From Gyromitra esculenta (lineage: Eukaryota; Ascomycota; Pezizomycetes; Pezizales; Discinaceae), in the NCBI GenBank assembly GCA_038503075.1, contig JBCAML010000013.1, forward strand, positions 496,001 to 560,000: a DNA stretch of 64,000 nt. The letters run 5' to 3'. The position numbers and the translations under genes are program-made. The notes beneath the pieces are model-generated. The model saw only the letters and a program-made list of their open reading frames with translations, ran no database searches and was not told the DNA's origin. Each line of letters opens with the position of its first letter. Within the stretch, counting starts at the first letter, position 1. Positions 59,040-64,000 of this stretch are shown here, piece by piece.

Positions 59040-60428
59040 CTAGTCGATAATAACGACTTCCCTTCCTTGGGTTTCGCTTCCCCATTTGGGCTCTACAGCG
59101 GATTGCCCAGTCTTCGATCCGCTCAGCTGACCTGCCCTCGCTGCCTCTCGCTTCTTTGCTCTTTCCTTCCATCTCCTCTCCAACTCGTCCTCTTTTTCCC
59201 TTGTTCCTTTGACCGGATTCCTGATGTGGCCCCCAAGCTCCCCATACGACAACCGTGAGCCGACTTCCATTCCTCTTCGTGATCCTAGAGGCTCACAGTT
59301 TTTTTGTGTGATTGCTGGGACACTGTTATGCTGGTCTGTAAATAGTTGCATACCTTGCCCGGAGTGGCTCCTATCAAATTGCTCCTGTACGACTGGAGAA
59401 AAAGGAAAAGGGTCCACGAATCCCACGTCATTACTTTCATCGTCATTGATGAGATTACTTTTGGCCCAGCAATCAATACACGCTTCCCTCATGATGACGT
59501 CCGCATATGCTTCCATCAATCGTGCTGCTGCATATGAAGCTCGCTCGATCTTGTCGAAAAGTTCGAAAAGCTCTTTCATGTTGTTGAATGACTTCAAAGG
59601 CGGCTTGTTGTCGAGGATACGAGGTAAGGATGGTAATTGGCTGGGTACCTGTGATGGTTGATATAACGGAGGTAGTTGGCTAGATATCAATGGTGGGCAT
59701 AATAGAGGTGATGATGATGAAAAGGAGGGATACTGCAGGGACACCAGCGGTGAGGGTGCCTGAGGTGTATGTAGGATATACTGGGGCTGATGCTGGTATG
59801 ACTCCGGCTTCTTTTGAGTCTCATATGCAGGGACGGGTGCATGGTATGGGTGCTGCTGTGGTACCGTTGGCGCTGGACGCACAATCCTGGCAACTTCATC
59901 CATACCTTTCAAAAACTGGAGATACATATTCAAACTCTTCTCATTTAACCCTTCTCCAACCCTCTGCAGTACCTTGAACAAAACCTCCAATTCAAAACCA
60001 TCCACAAAAGGATAAAACTCATTCTTCAGAATCTCCTTGCTCTTGAACCCTGAATCCTGCTCTACAAACGGCTCATAAATGCCAATTTCGTAATTCACGG
60101 CCCAAATATTCGCTTGGTTGCGCTCTGTGTCCGATACCTTCTCCGTCCCTTTTCGGAGGAGTCGCTCGGCGGTCAAAAACAATTTTTGCTGCATGAGGGA
60201 GATAGTTGTCGGTTTCAAGCAGTGACGGCATGGAGCTTTGAGAGGCGTGCGTTCACGATTCCGGTATATTTGAATTGTGGCGCGAGGATAGAGGGTCAGC
60301 GGATATGCGAGGAGGATATCGGTATCCTGGCAGGGAGGATATTTTTGAGTAGGAGTGTAGTTTACGAACGGTTTCATCGACGCCGACGATTGGGCTCGCT
60401 TAGGAGGTGGTGGATACGCGTATGCCAT
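59040..60428 (-). CDS. orphan Pro/Ser-rich protein
   Basis: A single-exon frame of 462 aa on the minus strand starting MAYAYPPPPKRAQSSASMKP. The N-terminal third looks folded: HCLKPTTISLMQQKLFLTAE, NIWAVNYEIGIYEPFVEQD, DGFELEVLFKVLQRVGEGL. The middle (residues ~190-270) is Pro/Ser/Gln-rich. Next is a helical segment ELFELFDKIERASYAAARLM. The C-terminus is basic with a coiled coil (EDELERRWKERAKKREAARA). No family recognised. It converges with the gene ending at 58765, only 274 bp away. Confidence 0.65.
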   Translation of the reverse strand: MAYAYPPPPKRAQSSASMKPFVNYTPTQKYPPCQDTDILLAYPLTLYPRATIQIYRNRERTPLKAPCRHCLKPTTISLMQQKLFLTAERLLRKGTEKVSDTERNQANIWAVNYEIGIYEPFVEQDSGFKSKEILKNEFYPFVDGFELEVLFKVLQRVGEGLNEKSLNMYLQFLKGMDEVARIVRPAPTVPQQHPYHAPVPAYETQKKPESYQHQPQYILHTPQAPSPLVSLQYPSFSSSSPLLCPPLISSQLPPLYQPSQVPSQLPSLPRILDNKPPLKSFNNMKELFELFDKIERASYAAARLMEAYADVIMREACIDCWAKSNLINDDESNDVGFVDPFPFSPVVQEQFDRSHSGQGMQLFTDQHNSVPAITQKNCEPLGSRRGMEVGSRLSYGELGGHIRNPVKGTREKEDELERRWKERAKKREAARAGQLSGSKTGQSAVEPKWGSETQGREVVIID

Positions 60429-61248
60429 GGTTGTAATCCAGCAAGAAGAGAGTCCTGCAGGAGCCGGGGAGAGGTTTAAGAGGGGCCGGGGAGAGGTTTG
60501 CGGAGAACTATGGAAACTTGCAGATTGCGGCGGATATGTTTTGTCAATCTCATGGCTACCCCTGATTTACATAGCTGACAGTGTCTTGGTTTGCGAGGAG
60601 GTCCAGGCGTAGCTTCCAAATGCGAGTTGCCACCATATCACTGGTTACTGGGGCACCCGACCATCACCCTATCTGGTTATCAATCAAGGAAGTCGACCTC
60701 GTACTTTGCAGGATAGGACCGAAGATTGGAGTTACAAAAAAATCTCGGTAGCGGAGAGAAAGCAGAGGCTATAAATGAAGAATAATAGTAGGATCTACAG
60801 CTCTACATATAACTGTGTGTTTATGAATCGATACTCATATCCATGGGTATTGAAACGTCCAAGATCCTACTATCTTAGAGAAGAGGCTGACTACTTTATA
60901 GACGGTACACTAGCTGATTCAAAAATAAAGCATACCTCGATCGGATTTTTCCCTAAGTACACCTCACATCCGTGGACGGATACTAAAAAAGATTGACTCC
61001 ATGCATGACGAAACAGCATGAAAATAATCTGATATTATTCTCATAACTAAAAAAGGGGGGATACGATTCGATTCCCTTCTTAAAGTTTGCTCTGCCTGAA
61101 GATTGATATTCTTATAGAGAAGATTGAGAATGCCTTTATAAATTAGTCGATATCCACAAATAGAAATCGGAACTATCAGGCATACCCTCACACCTGGGAT
61201 TAAATAGAGTTAATCCCTATTGAGTGCGGAATTGTTGACATGCCTACT
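60429..61248. other. intergenic
   Basis: Promoter side of the gene at 60428. A CTATAAATG site near 60768 lies right at the start of a 73-codon plus-strand frame (60775-60996); no domain, so it is not called. No repeats are visible. Confidence 0.45.
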
Positions 61249-61932
61249 CTACAACACATACTGGGTTGTATCGCCTAGCATCGAGAATATCTCTTTTGCA
61301 TAGTCCCAGTATCCCCATTGAAATTTTTTTTCCTTGCTGACTTCTTTAAGTGGTGGCTTCAGACAAGACGTTTCACGAGGATCCTCTTCGATATCAGACT
61401 CAACTTCGAAGGCATCATAAAAGATACCTGGGTCGGTTGTTGAATTCCATTCTTCGAGCTTTTCATCTGCTTCCCAATCACTCTCTGCCTCGGAAAAATA
61501 CAGCTCATCAAATTCATCCGAATCGTTACTCTCGGGCTCAGATTGTTGATCGGGCAGTATCGCTCCTCTCCCAAAGCCTGGCCATGGTGTTTTGTGCGCA
61601 ACATCAAAGACCCATCCCTCAACAATTCTTGTATTCCTCTTAGCCTTTCTTTTCCAGCGAGACGACCATATCGACTTTTTCGAAACTATGATTTGTATGT
61701 ATTTTTTCGGTACTAAGCACTGGGCGATTTGGTACTGCTTCTCGCCGTCTGCGTTCAGATCAACACGGGGGCTATCTGTTCGCTCTGGGATGGCCATACA
61801 GCTCATTTTCCTGCTTCGAATTCGGTACCTTGGCGGCCTTCCCCTGGCCTTTTTGACCGCTGCTTCATCGAACGCTGAGATTAGAAGAGTTTGAGAAAAT
61901 TTAATCCCGGAGTTCGATAGATTTAAAGTCAT
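61249..61932 (-). CDS. orphan acidic protein
   Basis: Single-exon minus-strand frame, 227 aa, start MTLNLSNSGIKFSQTLLISA. A basic KKARGRPPRYRIRSR patch (AT-hook-like GRP core) near residue 30 is followed by IVSKKSIWSSRWKRKAKRNT, then an acidic Ser/Asp/Glu region (NDSDEFDELYFSEAESDWEA) and a hydrophobic C-terminus. No family recognised. The basic-then-acidic layout suggests a nuclear or DNA-associated role, which is only inference. It lies between an orphan gene and LTR-like repeats. Confidence 0.55.
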   Translation of the reverse strand: MTLNLSNSGIKFSQTLLISAFDEAAVKKARGRPPRYRIRSRKMSCMAIPERTDSPRVDLNADGEKQYQIAQCLVPKKYIQIIVSKKSIWSSRWKRKAKRNTRIVEGWVFDVAHKTPWPGFGRGAILPDQQSEPESNDSDEFDELYFSEAESDWEADEKLEEWNSTTDPGIFYDAFEVESDIEEDPRETSCLKPPLKEVSKEKKFQWGYWDYAKEIFSMLGDTTQYVL

Positions 61933-62759
61933 CTTAGATTCAGGGATATACGGCCTCTGGGGCCCAGGTTCAGTCAGGATATCCCCAGTAATCCTCTGTT
62001 TGTGTGTGGTGTGTGGGAAGGATGGAGCATAAATAACAAGTCTAGAAATATTTATGTAAAGTAGTAGCTTGGCTATTCAGACCTGGGCTTGAATGTAATT
62101 ATTGTCGTGAACTTTCCTACTAGCCTGCCGCCGCTCCCAACCCAAAACCAGGCTGTGAGAAAATAGTCCTTAGACGATTAGTACATAGTTTCGAAGTGGA
62201 CTATCTTCTCCTTTTTCTTTCCTTCGGGTCCCTAGGGTAAGTTTGAATTCAAAATCAGGTCTGCAAGTTAAATTTGTGAGTATGGGAATAGAGTCAAAGA
62301 TCATACAAAATCACTCACCTTGGTTGGTTAGTACACGTGACACCCCAACCATACCTCAACTGGAAGGCCAGCAGGCTAGCCGGACCCTGAATGCCTTTGA
62401 TTCACTATTCACTATTCCCTTGCAACCTCGAATTTAAATAATAAAGCACCCTCCAAGATCTAGCTACACATTGATCACTCTTCTAAAAAAATAACTGAAC
62501 TAGTAGTGGTTTGTGGGTACGAGGGGGCCTCAAGCCGCTGGCGCGGCTTTTGAGCCCCCCCTTTGCAGGAAGCGAAATTGTAGTAGTAGCGCTTTTGTTA
62601 GTTCGCTTAGTGGTATAATATCTCTCCCTTTCTACCAGCTGTCTCCCACCAACACATTAGTGATATAGATCACAAAGAGCTCAAGAGGGATGAACTTATT
62701 AATTTATACTATAACCATAGATGGTAACGAAAGCAATGTTATACGGGCGATCACTCTGT
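61933..62759. other. intergenic
   Basis: Presumed promoter of the orphan gene at its left, then AT-rich sequence with a small GC-rich palindromic patch near 62540 (AAGCCGCTGGCGCGGCTT). No gene supported. Confidence 0.45.
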
Positions 62760-62775
62760 CTCCGACACTCAGGGA

Positions 62776-63132
62776 TCTCAAGGGGTGAGGTTTTTCCTTC
62801 AAGCTCTCAGGTATCCCCTGAGATGAGCAGTGCTACTTGAGGGAAGAACTAAGCGACGAGAGTGTTTACGAGATTCCACAGGCTCTACGAATGATTCAAG
62901 TAAAGAAGACTTGAAGACGGTGGCAGCGGGAGGTTTATGAAATATAACCGAGGTTTGTATTGTGAAATACAAGAGTGACAATAGAAGACGATGCTTAAGG
63001 AAAGAAGAAGGAAAAATACAACAAGAGGAGAAATCCCTTCGCTTATATACCACATTCCAACTTGTTCGATGACAAAGACTTGACTCATTGTAATGGAAAC
63101 CCAAAGAAACACAGAGAACGACAACACAACAT
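62776..63132 (-). mobile_element. LTR-like repeat copy A (diverged)
   Basis: On the minus strand it begins TGTTGTGTTGTCG (5' end near 63132), has TATATAAG at 63049-63042, then TTCCTTAAGCATCG, and ends with an AAGTAGCACTGCTCA-type block near 62835. Copies B and C share the same order of motifs with many substitutions. No internal retroelement genes are seen, so it is a solo-LTR-like fragment. Exact ends are uncertain. Confidence 0.55.
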
Positions 63133-63285
63133 AACGACCTGATGCCTCTGTACCTCACGAACCAACGAAAGCAACCATCCATGAAAAGGGAACTTAAACC
63201 TAAAAACCCAGATTTCACGGATGAAGTGGAGTGATGGGTTAGGGTTCGGGTAGTGGTGGATGCCGCGGATGATGGGTTTTCATAA

Positions 63286-63624
63286 TGTCTTTGTTGTTCG
63301 GTTACGTTTCGGTTATGAGTCACGAGAGGGACTGCGGGGTATATAAGGACTGGATTTTAGACGGTTGTTGTGGTTTTCTTCTCTTTTCTTTAAGCAACGT
63401 TCTTACCGTACTTCTACTGTATTGTTTTAATACTACCTCGATTCTATCTCAGAATCCTTGCGGTCGCTGTCGCTGAGAAAACCTTTACACTTAACTCGCC
63501 TTGAGTTAGACCCACGTAGGACCTGTAGAAACATCGTGACTCTGATCGCTTGATCTCTCGCTTAAGTAGCACTGCTCACCTTCAGGGATACTGAAGGGCT
63601 TAACGAGGAATCAAGACCGTGAGA
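63286..63624 (+). mobile_element. LTR-like repeat copy B
   Basis: Plus-strand copy starting TGTCTTTGTTGTTCGG, with TATATAAG at 63340-63347, then TTCTTTAAGCAACGTTCTTA, ACTTAACTCGCCTTGAGTTA and GTAGCACTGCTCACCTTC. It is the closest relative of copy C, pairing with it as one arm of a palindrome. The layout (TG start, TATA box, no coding content) is that of a solo LTR of a retrotransposon; target-site duplications could not be confirmed. Confidence 0.65.
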
Positions 63625-63654
63625 CCAGATCCCATACTTATCTAGACGTTTTCA

Positions 63655-63998
63655 TCTCACGGTTCGATCCTTGTCGAAGCCCTTCTGTATCCCAGAAGGT
63701 GAGCAGAGCTACTTAAACAAGAATCGTTACGATAAGAGTAACGAGGTTTTCTACAGGTCCTACGGGGTCTAACTCAAGGCGAGTTAAGTGGGATAGTGTT
63801 CTACAGCGACAGCGACCGCGAGGATTCTGGGGGAGAATCGAAATAGTATTAAAACAATACGACAGAAGTAAAGTAAGAACGTTGCTTAAAGAAAGAGAAG
63901 AAAAGCCATAACAACCGTCCAAAATCCATCCCTTCCCCCTGCCCGCAATTCTCTTCCACTTATTTCATACTTAGAGCATGGCGAACACAACAAGAACA
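63655..63998 (-). mobile_element. LTR-like repeat copy C, inverted to copy B
   Basis: Reverse-complement relative of copy B, facing it tail to tail across a 30-nt spacer (63625-63654). Its 5' end (TGTTCTTGTTGTG on the minus strand) lies two bases from the window end. The TATA motif of B is replaced by a G-rich sequence (GGGCAGGGGGAAGGG), so this copy may be promoter-dead. Confidence 0.65.
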
Positions 63999-64000
63999 TT

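Noticed and set aside
1..64000. CRISPR array, prokaryotic operon or secondary-metabolite cluster
   Set aside because: The genes are spliced eukaryotic housekeeping genes. No regular repeat-spacer array, PKS/NRPS, terpene synthase or similar core enzyme is present.

Overview
The window is nuclear DNA of a filamentous ascomycete (Pezizomycotina). Genes carry several short introns (about 48-290 nt) with GT..AG ends and CTAAC/CTGAC-type branch sites. The gene set is typically fungal: the pointed-end dynactin actin Arp10, CTP-dependent diacylglycerol kinase Dgk1, a SWP73/Ssr3 chromatin-remodelling subunit, Rpn6, Utp11 and eL27. A giant coiled-coil protein has the N-terminus typical of a Pezizomycotina-only family. 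Pezizomycetes would fit the general look, but that is a guess. All coordinates, splice joins and alignments here were worked out by eye; no search or transcript evidence was available.

Layout. 1-6.9 kb: gene-free, AT-rich, with a decayed tandem array of about 110-bp units (2.27-4.86 kb). 6.9-25.1 kb: gene-dense core with DGK1 (-), a large disordered protein (-), an acidic poly-Glu protein (+), a NIFK/Nop15-like nucleolar RRM protein (+), a TatD-family nuclease with an extra N-terminal region (+), an F-box-like Cys-rich protein (+) and UTP11 (+). 25.1-31 kb: sparse, with a membrane-protein gene interrupted by one in-frame TAG and a small orphan gene. 31-53.4 kb: second core with ARP10 (-), a small secreted protein (+), SWP73/SSR3 (-), the 7.3-kb coiled-coil gene (-), RPL27 (+), an SDR (+), RPN6 (-) and a tubby/DUF6593-like gene (-). 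53.4-64 kb: AT-rich, three unrecognised genes, then three diverged copies of one LTR-like repeat, two of them forming a large palindrome at the right edge.

Functionally these are scattered housekeeping genes (ribosome biogenesis, proteasome, chromatin, dynactin, lipid metabolism), not a pathway cluster. Nothing looks like a secondary-metabolite cluster, CRISPR array or prokaryotic-type system. The most interesting signals are: the single TAG where a TGG/Trp is likely in the membrane-protein gene (pseudogene, or a candidate for fungal A-to-I mRNA editing); at least 15 copies of the palindrome TACATGTA, all outside coding exons; the degenerate 110-bp array; an isolated 37-bp-arm hairpin; and a small secreted protein whose best gene model needs a GC-AG intron.
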